Assembly: GCA_028277885.1 (NCBI GenBank)
Contig: JANQFK010000009.1
Coordinates: forward strand, 1 to 53,085
Direction: 5' to 3'
DNA: 53,085 nt
From: Myxococcota bacterium
GTDB taxonomy: Bacteria > Myxococcota_A > UBA9160 > UBA6930
The position numbers were made by a program, and so were the translations under genes. The stretch's first letter is position 1. Each line of letters begins with the position of its first letter. The notes below the pieces were generated by a model. That model saw nothing but the letters and a program-made list of their open reading frames with translations. It made no database searches and was not told the origin of the DNA. Of this stretch, positions 40,543 to 48,307 are shown piece after piece.

Positions 40543-41015
40543 CCCTCACGTGCCCGGAGTGCCTGCGCCCCTTGCGCCTCGATCGCCGCGGCTGCGCCTG
40601 CGGCTGGGACGGCTTCACCGTCTCCGCCTACCGCGGCGGGACGCTCTCGTCGCCGCTGCGCGCGCTCGCGGGCGCTGTGCTGCGGCTCGGCGGCTCGACC
40701 TTCGTCGCGCGGCCGCTCCTCGACGACGTCGAGGAGCTGGTGGTGGTGTCGACCGCGGAGGGCGCCGAGATCCGCGCGAGCGGCCGCGTCCCGTCGTTCG
40801 CCCCGCCGGCGGGCTGCGACCAAAGCGCGCAGCTGGCGGGGTGGCTGCTCCCGTGCTTCGGCCAGAAGGGCCACCACGGCCTCCATGTCTGCTACTCGCG
40901 CCCTTCCGTGCTCGGGCCGCCCGTCGCCCACGTCTGGCCGCTCGGGCCGGGCTGGCGCACGTCGCTCCCGCACGCCACCGAAGCCCCTACGCCACCCGCC
41001 ACCGGGGGGACGTGA
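40539..41015 (+). CDS. Cys-rich hypothetical protein
   Basis: 158 residues, GTG overlapping the previous stop. It starts with Cys-Pro-Glu-Cys and Cys-Ala-Cys-Gly, an N-terminal zinc ribbon. The rest is beta-rich with His-His-Gly-Leu-His near residue 115. The stop overlaps the integrase start, so it could influence integrase expression by translational coupling. Confidence 0.65.
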   Translation: MTLTCPECLRPLRLDRRGCACGWDGFTVSAYRGGTLSSPLRALAGAVLRLGGSTFVARPLLDDVEELVVVSTAEGAEIRASGRVPSFAPPAGCDQSAQLAGWLLPCFGQKGHHGLHVCYSRPSVLGPPVAHVWPLGPGWRTSLPHATEAPTPPATGGT

Positions 41016-41995
41016 GCCGCACCCCGCCGCTGCCGGCGCAGCCCATCGACGCCTTCCAGCCGTTCGCCTACCCGGACGGCCAGCACCCCGTGGAGACCTA
41101 CCTGGGGCGCCTGGCGTCGGGGGGCTCGCGGCGCACCATGGACGGCGCGCTCGAGCGCATCGCCTCGATCGCGGCGGGCCTCGAGGCGCGCGAGATGCCC
41201 TGGCACGAGCTGCGCTACCCCCACACGGCCGCCATCCGCTCGACGCTCGCGGACGTGTACGCGCCGGCGGGGGCGAACCTCCGGTTGGCCGCGCTGCGCG
41301 GCGTCCTGCGGGAGTGCTGGCGGCTCGGCTTCATGGAGGCCGAGGAGTTCCACCGGGCGATCGACCTCCCGACCATCCGGGGCAACTCGGCCGTGCGCGG
41401 CCGCGCGCTTTCGCGCGACGAGGTCCGCGCCCTGTTCCAGGACTGCGCCGACGACCCCTACGCCAAGGGGGCGCGCGACGCCGCGATCTTCGCCGTGGGC
41501 TTCGGCGGCGGCCTGCGCCGGGCCGAGATCGTCGGTCTCAACGTGGACGACTACGAGCCCAAGCGCCGCCAGGTGCGGGTGCGCGGCAAGGGCCGCAAGC
41601 ACCGCCTGGTGCCGCTCCCCGCCACGGTGATGGCCGCCCTCGACGATTGGCTGGGCGTGCGCGAGGCCGAAGAGGCCGGCCCGTTGTTCACCCGCCTGGG
41701 CCGCCACTCCGGCGAGGTCTCGAGCGAGCGCCTCACGGAGCAGGCCGTCTACCGCATCTGCGAGCTGCGGGGGGCCTCTGCCGGAATCGACCACTTCTCC
41801 CCGCACGACTTCCGGCGCACGTACATCTCCGAGCTGCTCGACCTGGGCGTCGACGTCGTGCGGGTCGCGCGGATGGCGGGCCACTCCGGGGTGGCCACCA
41901 CGGCGCGCTACGATCGCCGCGCCGATCGCGCCGGCCACGAGGCCGCCGGCCGGCTCTCGATCCCCTACGTGGAGCACCCCGGCGAAGACGACTAG
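41012..41995 (+). CDS. int: Tyrosine recombinase/integrase
   Basis: 327 residues from the GTG overlapping the previous stop. An N-terminal SAM-like core-binding domain (residues 25-115) is followed by a catalytic domain with the full set: Arg169 (Gly-Leu-Arg-Arg-Ala-Glu), Lys193 (Gly-Lys-Gly-Arg), His265-x-x-Arg268, His291 (Gly-His-Ser-Gly) and Tyr300 (Ala-Arg-Tyr-Asp). It would integrate and excise the phage genome at attP/attB, proving a temperate lifestyle. No obvious excisionase or att site is visible beside it. XerC/D-like layout. Confidence 0.95.
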   Translation: MSRTPPLPAQPIDAFQPFAYPDGQHPVETYLGRLASGGSRRTMDGALERIASIAAGLEAREMPWHELRYPHTAAIRSTLADVYAPAGANLRLAALRGVLRECWRLGFMEAEEFHRAIDLPTIRGNSAVRGRALSRDEVRALFQDCADDPYAKGARDAAIFAVGFGGGLRRAEIVGLNVDDYEPKRRQVRVRGKGRKHRLVPLPATVMAALDDWLGVREAEEAGPLFTRLGRHSGEVSSERLTEQAVYRICELRGASAGIDHFSPHDFRRTYISELLDLGVDVVRVARMAGHSGVATTARYDRRADRAGHEAAGRLSIPYVEHPGEDD

Positions 41996-42026
41996 ACACC
42001 CGCTCCGCCCTCCGCGGCCGGCCGTC

Positions 42027-42677
42027 GTGGTCCTGGACGACGTCGTGGCGCCCCACCTCGAGGCGGCGGTGCTCGATGCCAGCTGCGCCGCCCTGCGCGC
42101 GCCGGCGCGCGAGCAGGCCGACCCCATCACCGTCTACGCCTGGCACGACCTGGTGGCGACCCAGCTGGAGCTGCAGGCAGCCCAGGCCGTCGTGGCCGAT
42201 CGCGACGGTGCCCTGCGGGCCTGCGCCGCGGTGCTCGCGGCCGCCTTCGACCCCTACCTGCCGGGCACCTGGTGGGGCGTCGAGGTGTGGCACCACGACC
42301 TGCCGCGCACCGCGCGCAGTGCCGATGGGTCGCTGCCGCTGCACCTCGACGTCAACGAGACGTTCAGCCACCTGCCCGCCGATCTCTGGCCCGTGTGGTC
42401 GGCCACGCTCTACATCGGGCCGCGCGACCGCGCGCTGCAAGGCGGCACCCTCGAGGTGCGGGGCCACCCCGACACCTCTCCGCTCGACGGCCCCGCGCCG
42501 CGCCAGCCCGGCGACACCTGGCTGCGGGTGCCCTACCGCTACAACCGCGGGGTGGGCTTCTGCCCGCGCCGAGCGCACGGCGTCACCCGGCTCGCCGCCA
42601 GCGACGGCTTCCGGTGCTCCGTGACCGTCAACGTCTGGACGGAGGACCTGCGCGGGGTCCATACTGCGCCCGCATGA
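42027..42677 (+). CDS. 2-oxoglutarate/Fe(II)-dependent oxygenase
   Basis: 216 residues from a GTG. The double-stranded beta-helix signature is present: His106-Leu-Asp108, distal His184 (Ala-His-Gly-Val) and Arg196 for the 2-oxoglutarate carboxylate, spaced as in prolyl-4-hydroxylase-like enzymes. The core strands (Trp-Ser-Ala-Thr-Leu-Tyr-Ile and Ser-Val-Thr-Val-Asn-Val-Trp) flank them. Residues 1-80 are helical. The substrate is unknown: protein, nucleobase or small molecule. It lies between integrase and an XRE regulator, overlapping the latter (ATGA). Confidence 0.82.
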   Translation: MVLDDVVAPHLEAAVLDASCAALRAPAREQADPITVYAWHDLVATQLELQAAQAVVADRDGALRACAAVLAAAFDPYLPGTWWGVEVWHHDLPRTARSADGSLPLHLDVNETFSHLPADLWPVWSATLYIGPRDRALQGGTLEVRGHPDTSPLDGPAPRQPGDTWLRVPYRYNRGVGFCPRRAHGVTRLAASDGFRCSVTVNVWTEDLRGVHTAPA

Positions 42678-43168
42678 CCGGGAAGCGGCGCAGCGTGCGA
42701 GATCTCCGCAAGGCGGCGGGGCTCACGCAGGAGCAGCTGGCGGCCCGGGCTTGGGGCTCGCGGGCGAAGCAACCGATCGTGAGTCGGGTCGAGCGGGGCA
42801 AGGGCCGCCCCCACGAGATCGAGCACCTGCGCCAGGTCCTCGCCGGCCACACGGTGAGCCTCCACGACGAGGTGCCTGCGGAGCCCGCCCGGCGGAGCTA
42901 CCGGCAGCTGCCCACCCGCCGGCGCCGGCGCGCGCGAGTCGAGACCCGGCGTGCCGCCACGACGAAGCCTCTGAAGGTCTACCGCTGCACTCCGCTGCTG
43001 GCGTGGCTGCCCCACCGACAATGCCTTATCAATCGCAGGACGGCCCGCCGGGAGCGCGACCGAACCAGCCCGTGCCTGCGCTGCCCGGGCGTGAAGACGC
43101 GCCTTTCGCGCGGCCAAGAGACCGACCAACCCCGCGAGGTCGACGCCTACTCGCCTCGTTTCTTCTAG
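42674..43168 (+). CDS. XRE-type helix-turn-helix regulator with Cys-rich tail
   Basis: 164 residues, ATG overlapping the oxygenase stop. Residues 7-58 are a Cro/CI-type HTH (Leu-Arg-Lys-Ala-Ala-Gly-Leu-Thr-Gln-Glu-Gln-Leu-Ala, then Ile-Val-Ser-Arg-Val-Glu-Arg). The C-terminal part is Arg-rich with Cys-Thr-Pro, Gln-Cys-Leu-Ile and Cys-Leu-Arg-Cys-Pro, a possible zinc site, not a CI-type protease domain. Candidate lysogeny or copy-control regulator. Confidence 0.82.
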   Translation: MTGKRRSVRDLRKAAGLTQEQLAARAWGSRAKQPIVSRVERGKGRPHEIEHLRQVLAGHTVSLHDEVPAEPARRSYRQLPTRRRRRARVETRRAATTKPLKVYRCTPLLAWLPHRQCLINRRTARRERDRTSPCLRCPGVKTRLSRGQETDQPREVDAYSPRFF

Positions 43169-43179
43169 GAGCCCCCGCC

Positions 43180-44187
43180 TTGCGACACCACCGATCCGAC
43201 TACGGCCGCCTGCAAGACCCCGCCGGCATCATCCCCCTCCAAGAGCCCGTCTTCCTGCTGCGCGGCGAGGACGTGCTGGCGCCGCAGGTGCTCGAGTTCT
43301 ACGCCGACCTCCTCGAGGAGGCCGCCGTCGAGCCGCCCCGAGGCCTCATCGCCATGGTGCGCGCCTGGGCGGCCGAGATGCTGGGCTTCCAGATGCACCC
43401 CGACGGCAACGCCGTTGCCCCGTCGTGCCCGGAGAGCGCGCGGCCGACTTCGCTTCTCTACTCCACGCTCCCAGGAACCAGCGAGCGGGTGACCGAGGTC
43501 CTCGCCGCCGCGGCGCGCACCCCGCTGGTGGCGCTCGCGCTGCGCTGGGACCCGGAGGCTCAGGTGATCTTCGCGCCCGGGGAGTGCGACCGCGAGGAGT
43601 TCCTCGCCCGGGTCCGGCAGCACGCCCGCCACGCCGCCGGCGAGGACGTCGAGCCGGTGTCTTGCCTCGGCTTCGTGCCGGCCATCCCCGTCGAGCTCGC
43701 CATGGCGCGCACGGTCGAGGACGTGCAGCACGGGAACCTCATCGACCCCGAGGCCGGCGCCGCCGAGCAGCAGGAGCGCGAGACGTGGCTGCAGCTGGCC
43801 CCCTCCGACCTGGTGCTGCCGATCGGCGGCCCGCTGCCCGAAGCGACGCCCGCCGCCAGCGGTCCGCCGCCGCTCGCGCCGCCGGTGCTCCAGCACGAGT
43901 CCGGCGTCTACTTCCTGCTGGGCGACTACAAGCCCAACGACCTGCTGACGGCGCTGCGCCTGCACGCGCGCTCGGCCGACGGCGAGGTGGTGGAGGGCTT
44001 GCTCTGCGCCGGCGCCATCCCCCCCCTCGAGGTGAAGCAGGCCGACGACCTGCGCGCGGCCGACGTGAGCCGGGGCCACTTCGGCACCCGGCCGAACGGC
44101 CTCGGTGTGCACGTGGGCGAGTCCGTGGCGCGCGACAGCGCCGGCGCCACCCCGGCGGTGTGGTGGCCGACGCGCGCGGGCGCCTAA
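43180..44187 (+). CDS. Hypothetical phage protein of 335 residues
   Basis: TTG at 43180 with AGGAG 8 bases upstream. The N-terminus resembles a group of phage proteins with Ile-Pro-Leu-x-Glu-Pro-Val-Phe-Leu-Leu-Arg followed by a helical Leu-Glu-Phe-Tyr-Ala. The middle has a Leu-Gly-Phe-Val-Pro beta region and Pro-rich linker. Near residue 245 a second module starts (Gly-Val-Tyr-Phe-Leu-Leu-Gly-Asp-Tyr). The two halves share a Phe-Leu-Leu-x-Gly-Asp/Glu-like start. Function unknown. Confidence 0.65.
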   Translation: MRHHRSDYGRLQDPAGIIPLQEPVFLLRGEDVLAPQVLEFYADLLEEAAVEPPRGLIAMVRAWAAEMLGFQMHPDGNAVAPSCPESARPTSLLYSTLPGTSERVTEVLAAAARTPLVALALRWDPEAQVIFAPGECDREEFLARVRQHARHAAGEDVEPVSCLGFVPAIPVELAMARTVEDVQHGNLIDPEAGAAEQQERETWLQLAPSDLVLPIGGPLPEATPAASGPPPLAPPVLQHESGVYFLLGDYKPNDLLTALRLHARSADGEVVEGLLCAGAIPPLEVKQADDLRAADVSRGHFGTRPNGLGVHVGESVARDSAGATPAVWWPTRAGA

Positions 44188-44204
44188 GGCGGAGGTGGGG
44201 CGTC

Positions 44205-44543
44205 ATGCGACTGAAGATCGTGTCCCGCGACGGCACGCCGGCGACCACGGCGGTGGTGAACCGCCAAACGGGCGAGCCCATCGCCGACGTCCGCGAGGTT
44301 CTGTGGCTCGGCGGCCGGCACGAAGGTGGGCAGGCCATCATCGTCGTGAACCGCGTCGCGATCGAGGTGGAGGGCCGCGAGGTCGCCGCCGTCGAGGCCG
44401 CGCCCCTCGAGGACCTGGTGGCGCGCCTCGCCGCCCTGGTGGCCGAGCGCCTCTGCAGCGAGCCGGGGGCGGCGGGTGAAGGGCCCGGCACGGGGGGCAC
44501 GGACTCCGCGCCCGCTGCCTCCGGTTCCAGCGCGGAGGGGTGA
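44205..44543 (+). CDS. Small beta-rich phage protein
   Basis: 112 residues, ATG after GGAGG. An Arg-Leu-Lys-Ile-Val strand, Asn-Arg-Gln-Thr-Gly-Glu-Pro-Ile and Val-Leu-Trp-Leu-Gly form a small barrel-like fold found in phage proteins of unknown role. The last 35 residues are Ala/Gly/Ser-rich and disordered. Confidence 0.65.
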   Translation: MRLKIVSRDGTPATTAVVNRQTGEPIADVREVLWLGGRHEGGQAIIVVNRVAIEVEGREVAAVEAAPLEDLVARLAALVAERLCSEPGAAGEGPGTGGTDSAPAASGSSAEG

Positions 44544-44794
44544 TCCCGGACTGGGTCGCGCTGCGCGCGATGCGGCGGGCGCTCGCCCTGTGCCTGGCAC
44601 GGCGGGCGCGCAGCGAGCGGTGGGTCGCGGAGTACTGCCGGAGGCTGTACCTCTTCGACCACGCCGGAGAAGCCAGGCCCGTGCGGTTCGCCGTGCGGGC
44701 CTGGTGGCCGGCCTCGAGGCCTGGCAGGCTTTCGCCGCGCGCGACCGGGCCCGGGAGGCTCGGCTCCGCGCGCAGCTCCAGCACGCCTGGGTAG
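44540..44794 (+). CDS. Small hypothetical protein, C-terminus uncertain
   Basis: 84 residues from a GTG overlapping the previous stop. The first 50 residues are a convincing basic helix (Leu-Arg-Ala-Met-Arg-Arg-Ala-Leu). The last 30 are Arg/Pro/Ser/Gly-rich, as in out-of-frame GC-rich DNA, while another frame there gives a helical Ala-Trp-Gln-Ala-Phe-Ala-Ala-Arg segment. A frameshift or sequencing error near 44690 is possible. Confidence 0.45.
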   Translation: MIPDWVALRAMRRALALCLARRARSERWVAEYCRRLYLFDHAGEARPVRFAVRAWWPASRPGRLSPRATGPGRLGSARSSSTPG

Positions 44795-44854
44795 ACGACA
44801 CCAAACGATCGCGCGTCCCGAACGCGGGTCCTCCCGGGGGGGGGCGGCCGGCGG

Positions 44855-45355
44855 GTGACGCTCAACTTTCCCCGGGGGAGGCCAGCTTTGAAAAGGTTTT
44901 TCGACCATTTCCGTTCCGCGCGGGCCGCGGCGACCCGCGCGACGCGGCGCTGGTGGCCGTGCGCGGTCGCCCTCCTGCTGCTCGGCGCCCTGGCGCTCGG
45001 GCCGTCCGCGCGCACCTTCGCCGGCCGCCCGCCGCCCGAGGTGCCGCACCTGCTGGTGACCCTCGACGTCGCCCGCTGCGGATGCCCCGTGGTGGAGCTG
45101 TGGCCGTACCTCCGCGGCGGCCTGGTGCCGAGCGGCGAGACCACCCACGCCGTCCAGGGCTTCGAGACGCGGGCGCCCGAGGCCTGGAATTTCGGCGAGC
45201 CCTTCCCCGGCATCGGCCCCTTCGACGTGGTGCGCCGGTGCGTGCTGCACCCCGACGCCCCTCCCCCGCCGGGGAGCTGCCCCGAGTGCGGCCAGCTGAA
45301 TCGGGGCTGCGTGGTGGTCGTTCCCGAGGGGCCGGAGGTCCCCGGTGGGCCATGA
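44855..45355 (+). CDS. Membrane-anchored Cys-rich protein
   Basis: Up to 166 residues from the GTG at 44855; the TTG at 44888, with GGAGG six bases upstream, is an equal or better start. A basic N-terminus is followed by one membrane helix (about residues 33-52) and a soluble domain with Cys-Gly-Cys-Pro and Cys-Pro-Glu-Cys-Gly. Topology is probably N-in. Function unknown. Confidence 0.6.
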   Translation: MTLNFPRGRPALKRFFDHFRSARAAATRATRRWWPCAVALLLLGALALGPSARTFAGRPPPEVPHLLVTLDVARCGCPVVELWPYLRGGLVPSGETTHAVQGFETRAPEAWNFGEPFPGIGPFDVVRRCVLHPDAPPPPGSCPECGQLNRGCVVVVPEGPEVPGGP

Positions 45356-45428
45356 GCGCCAGGAGTGCGTGGCCGCGGGGTGCTCGGCGCAGGTCTCCAC
45401 ACAGCGTCGGATGTGCCCGTCCTGCTGA
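45345..45428 (+). CDS. Four-cysteine micro-protein
   Basis: 27 residues from a GTG with GGAGG six bases upstream, overlapping the previous gene. It contains four cysteines, Cys-x(4)-Cys and Cys-x-x-Cys, the minimum for a zinc knuckle. The ribosome site and composition support translation despite the small size. Confidence 0.5.
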   Translation: MGHERQECVAAGCSAQVSTQRRMCPSC

Positions 45429-45446
45429 CGGCGGGTCCCGCCTTCC

Positions 45447-45569
45447 GTGAAGAACGCCGTGTGGTCCGCCTGGCGGCGCCGAAAGGCCGCCCACGGCGCC
45501 ACCCGGGCCGTGGCGGTGCGCAACCACGAGGCCGCGTGGGCGCTCGCGGTGCGGGCCGTCACGCCCTAG
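45447..45569 (+). CDS. Small basic protein
   Basis: 40 residues from the GTG at 45447 to a TAG. An amphipathic helix with Trp-Arg-Arg-Arg-Lys and Ala-Trp-Ala-Leu. Weak ribosome site. It resembles other tiny basic products of this phage. Function unknown. Confidence 0.4.
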   Translation: MKNAVWSAWRRRKAAHGATRAVAVRNHEAAWALAVRAVTP

Positions 45570-45604
45570 CGTCTCCGCCCATGAATCGGTGATCTCTCGA
45601 GACG

Positions 45605-45644
45605 CCGGCGCGGGGCCCCTCGACGGACGGGGGGCCCGCGCCGG
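45605..45644 (+). terminator. Strong GC hairpin at the end of the small-gene run
   Basis: CCGGCGCGGG and CCCGCGCCGG, with neighbouring C/G runs, form a 13- to 14-bp stem around about 12 bases. It lies in the 100-base gap after the 40-residue gene. No T tract follows, so it may be an intrinsic terminator of GC-rich type or an RNA structure that protects the downstream transcript. Confidence 0.5.
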
Positions 45645-45669
45645 TCCGGCGTTGGGGAAGGGGGGGCTT

Positions 45670-45951
45670 GTGGTCGTGAAGCTGGTGACGGTGACCGGCG
45701 AGCTGGTCTCCTACGCGGGCGTGCTCCCCTTCGCCGTCCGCCCGCGCGCCGTCGTGTGGGGCACCCGGTTCTTCCTCGACACGGGCACCGTCGATGGCCC
45801 CAAGGGCTCGGAGGTCGAGGGTCCCTTCGTCTACGCCGAGGCCTTCGTCGCGCCGGCCAGCTTCCCGGAGACCGGGCTCGCCGATCGCGCCACGGTCGAG
45901 GCCTGGCACGGCGAGCTCCAAGGCCGCTCGCGCGACGAGGTCGCCGAGTGA
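45670..45951 (+). CDS. Small beta-rich hypothetical protein
   Basis: 93 residues from the GTG at 45670 behind a purine-rich GGGAAGGGGG. An upstream GTG at 45589 would place the hairpin inside the gene and adds a low-complexity start, so the downstream start is preferred. Beta-rich with Phe-Phe-Leu-Asp-Thr-Gly-Thr-Val. The stop overlaps the next start. Confidence 0.55.
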   Translation: MVVKLVTVTGELVSYAGVLPFAVRPRAVVWGTRFFLDTGTVDGPKGSEVEGPFVYAEAFVAPASFPETGLADRATVEAWHGELQGRSRDEVAE

Positions 45952-46046
45952 CCCCCCGCGCGCATCACGAGTGGGTGCCCGCGCTGGGCGCCCTCGCCGC
46001 CGCCGTGTGGTGGCTTCGCCACCGCTGGCGCGGCCGGCGGCGGTAG
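45948..46046 (+). CDS. Membrane micro-protein
   Basis: 32 residues, GTG overlapping the previous stop and ending 3 bases before the methyltransferase ATG. One hydrophobic Ala/Leu/Trp helix and a basic Arg-Arg-Arg end. Tight packing on both sides supports translation. Confidence 0.5.
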   Translation: MTPRAHHEWVPALGALAAAVWWLRHRWRGRRR

Positions 46047-46049
46047 GCC

Positions 46050-47456
46050 ATGGCCGCTCGCCGCCGCGCCGCGAAGCCCAGCGCCGCCGCCCTCGAGGCG
46101 GCCGAGCGCCTGGTCGTCGAGTGGTGGGACATCGATCGGCCGGTCCCCTACGACCCCAACCCCCGCAAGAACGCCGACGCCGTCGAGAAGGTCGCCGATT
46201 CGATCCGGGCCTACGGCTGGCGCCAGCCCATCGTGGTGGACGCCGACGACATCATCGTGGTCGGCCACACCCGGTGGCTCGCCGCGAAGCGGCTCGGGCT
46301 CGCGGAGGTGCCGGTCCACGTCGCGCTCGACCTCACGCCCGCCGAGGCCAAGGCCTACCGCCTGGCGGACAACCGCACCGGCGAGGAGGCCACCTGGGAC
46401 GAGGCCCTGCTCGCCGATGAGCTGCGCGCCCTGCAGGCCATGGGGGAGGTGCCGCTCGTGGCCACCGGCTTCGACGACTCGGAGCTGAATCGGTGGCTCG
46501 CGCTCGAGCTGGGCACCCCCGGCCTCACCGGCGATGACGAGGCGCCGCCGCTGCCGGAGGCCCCTCGCGTGGTCGCCGAAGGCGATCTCTGGATGCTGGG
46601 GGACCACCGCCTGGTGGTGGGCGACGGCACCGATCCGGCCATCGTGGCGCGCGTGCTCGGCGACGAGGAGGACGTCGCGCTCGTCTGGACCGACCCGCCG
46701 TACAACATCGGCTACGAGGGCAAGACCCGGCGGCGGCTCAAGATCCGCAACGACGCCATGCGCTCCGGGGCGTTCCGCGACTTCCTGCGCCGGGCCTTCC
46801 TGGCCATGCACCAGGTCCTCGCCCCGGGCGGCGGCATCTACGTCTGCCACGCCGAGACCGAGGGCGAAAACTTCCGCCGCGCCTTCCGCGAAGCCGGCTT
46901 CGCGCTCTCCTCGGTGCTCGTCTGGCGCAAGGATCAGTTCGTGCTCGGCCGCGGCGACTACCAATGGCAGCACGAGCCGATCCTGTACGGCTGGCGCGAC
47001 GACGGCCCCCACCGCTGGTTCGGCGACCGGCGGCGCACGACCTTCGAGGAGCTGGCGGCCGATACCGACGCCGCCGTGGTGGAGGACGACGGCTCGCTCA
47101 CGCTGCGGATCGGCGGGCAGCTGTTCGAGATCTCGGGGGAGAAGCTCGCTGTGCGGCCGCGCGCGTCGGACGTGCTCGACCTGCCGCGGCCGCGCCACTC
47201 CCGCGTGCATCCGACCATGAAGCCCGTCGCCCTCATCGAACGCGCGCTCCACAACAGCTCGCAGCCCGGCGACCGCGTCCTCGACATCTTCGTGGGATCG
47301 GGCTCGATGCTCATCGCCTGCCAGAAGCTCGGCCGCGTCGGTCGCGCCGTCGAGATCGACCCGGCCTATGCCGAGGTGGCGCTCGAGCGCTGGGCCAAGT
47401 TCACGGGCGAGGCGCCGGTGCGCGAGGACGGCCTCGTCTTCGAGGCCCCGGCATGA
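46050..47456 (+). CDS. ParB-domain/DNA adenine or cytosine-N4 methyltransferase
   Basis: 468 residues, ATG at 46050. Residues about 25-130 are a ParB/Srx-like domain (Pro-Asn-Pro-Arg-Lys-Asn, Gly-His-Thr-Arg-Trp). The methyltransferase has Asp215-Pro-Pro-Tyr218 and, far downstream, Phe414-Val-Gly-Ser-Gly for SAM binding, so the order is catalytic motif first (beta class). The Arg-x-His-Pro-Thr-x-Lys-Pro element precedes motif I. It modifies N6 of adenine or N4 of cytosine. No restriction partner is adjacent. It probably protects phage DNA or marks packaging sites; its position directly before terminase is typical of such fusions in phages. Confidence 0.93.
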   Translation: MAARRRAAKPSAAALEAAERLVVEWWDIDRPVPYDPNPRKNADAVEKVADSIRAYGWRQPIVVDADDIIVVGHTRWLAAKRLGLAEVPVHVALDLTPAEAKAYRLADNRTGEEATWDEALLADELRALQAMGEVPLVATGFDDSELNRWLALELGTPGLTGDDEAPPLPEAPRVVAEGDLWMLGDHRLVVGDGTDPAIVARVLGDEEDVALVWTDPPYNIGYEGKTRRRLKIRNDAMRSGAFRDFLRRAFLAMHQVLAPGGGIYVCHAETEGENFRRAFREAGFALSSVLVWRKDQFVLGRGDYQWQHEPILYGWRDDGPHRWFGDRRRTTFEELAADTDAAVVEDDGSLTLRIGGQLFEISGEKLAVRPRASDVLDLPRPRHSRVHPTMKPVALIERALHNSSQPGDRVLDIFVGSGSMLIACQKLGRVGRAVEIDPAYAEVALERWAKFTGEAPVREDGLVFEAPA

Positions 47457-47704
47457 GGCGGGCCGCGCCCGACCGGCGGTTCCTCTTCGAGTACCGCTTC
47501 GAGGGCGGGCTCTACGCCTTCCACATCGGAGCGGCCGACGAAGCGGAGGCGCTTCGCCGCCTCGAGGTGATGCAGCAGGCGCGGCTGCTGGGCGAGGTGG
47601 GCCTGGTGGCCGAGATCGCGCTGCCCCGCTGGCCGGCGCGCCTGCGCGCGGCCGCCGCCCGCAGCTGGCGCTTCCTGCGCGGCTTTCCCGATCCCGGGCT
47701 CTAG
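47453..47704 (+). CDS. Small hypothetical protein
   Basis: 83 residues, ATG overlapping the methyltransferase stop. A beta start (Arg-Phe-Leu-Phe-Glu-Tyr-Arg-Phe) is followed by a helix with Glu-Ala-Leu-Arg-Arg-Leu and a basic tail. Between methyltransferase and terminase small subunit. Function unknown. Confidence 0.6.
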   Translation: MRRAAPDRRFLFEYRFEGGLYAFHIGAADEAEALRRLEVMQQARLLGEVGLVAEIALPRWPARLRAAAARSWRFLRGFPDPGL

Positions 47705-47752
47705 CGCGCCTGCTCGACGCGGCCGGCGCCGCCGTGCGATGCTGCGGCGACC

Positions 47753-48307
47753 ATGCCCGCCCAGGAGCCCCCCGCTTCAGGCGGCGCGGTGATGGTGCCC
47801 GCTTCGGTCCTTGCCGACGTGATCGGCCAGACCCAGCACCGCGTCCGCCAGCTCTCGCGCGAGGGCGTGCTCCCCAAGGCCGCCCGCGGCCAGTGGCCGT
47901 TCGTCGCCTCCCTGAAGGCCTACATCCAGTGGCTCCGCCAGCGCGCCGAGAGCACCGCCCCGGAGAGCGACGTGGCCGCCCTCCAGCGGGCGCAGGCCCG
48001 GCGCATGACCGCCTTGGCCCAGATCGCCGAGCGCAAGGCCGCCCTCCAGGCCGGCGAGCAGCTGCCGCGCGAGGACTTCGAGGACGCCCTCAACGCGGTC
48101 ATCGGTCTGCTACGCTCGCGCCTGATCGCTCTCCCCGGCCAGGCGGCTCCACTTGTCTGCCCCGAAGACCCCCGACCCGCCGAAGCGGTCCTCCGCCGGT
48201 TCATCGTCGAGCTCCTCGAGGAGATCTCGGCGACGCGGGTCGAAGAGGCCGCCCCGCCGCCCGCCGCCGACGCACCTGGTGGTGCGCGGGGCGGCGGTCG
48301 CCGATAG
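47753..48307 (+). CDS. terS: Terminase small subunit (lambda gpNu1-like)
   Basis: 184 residues, close to lambda gpNu1 (181). The N-terminal winged helix has Val-Ile-Gly-Gln-Thr-Gln-His-Arg-Val-Arg-Gln-Leu and Gly-Gln-Trp-Pro, typical of Nu1. It is followed by a long helix and a C-terminal part that would bind the large subunit. It recognises the packaging site and loads gpA. It overlaps the large-subunit gene by about 26 bases. Confidence 0.9.
   Translation: MPAQEPPASGGAVMVPASVLADVIGQTQHRVRQLSREGVLPKAARGQWPFVASLKAYIQWLRQRAESTAPESDVAALQRAQARRMTALAQIAERKAALQAGEQLPREDFEDALNAVIGLLRSRLIALPGQAAPLVCPEDPRPAEAVLRRFIVELLEEISATRVEEAAPPPAADAPGGARGGGRR

Noticed and set aside
41996..42026. Short gap after the integrase as attP
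   Set aside because: No inverted repeats, tRNA fragment or arm-type sites are visible. attP cannot be placed from this sequence alone.
44476..45450. 324-codon frame across several small genes
   Set aside because: Mostly Arg/Pro/Gly-rich and conflicts with genes that have ribosome sites. Only a short helical piece near 44690-44790 looks real, which may indicate a frameshift.
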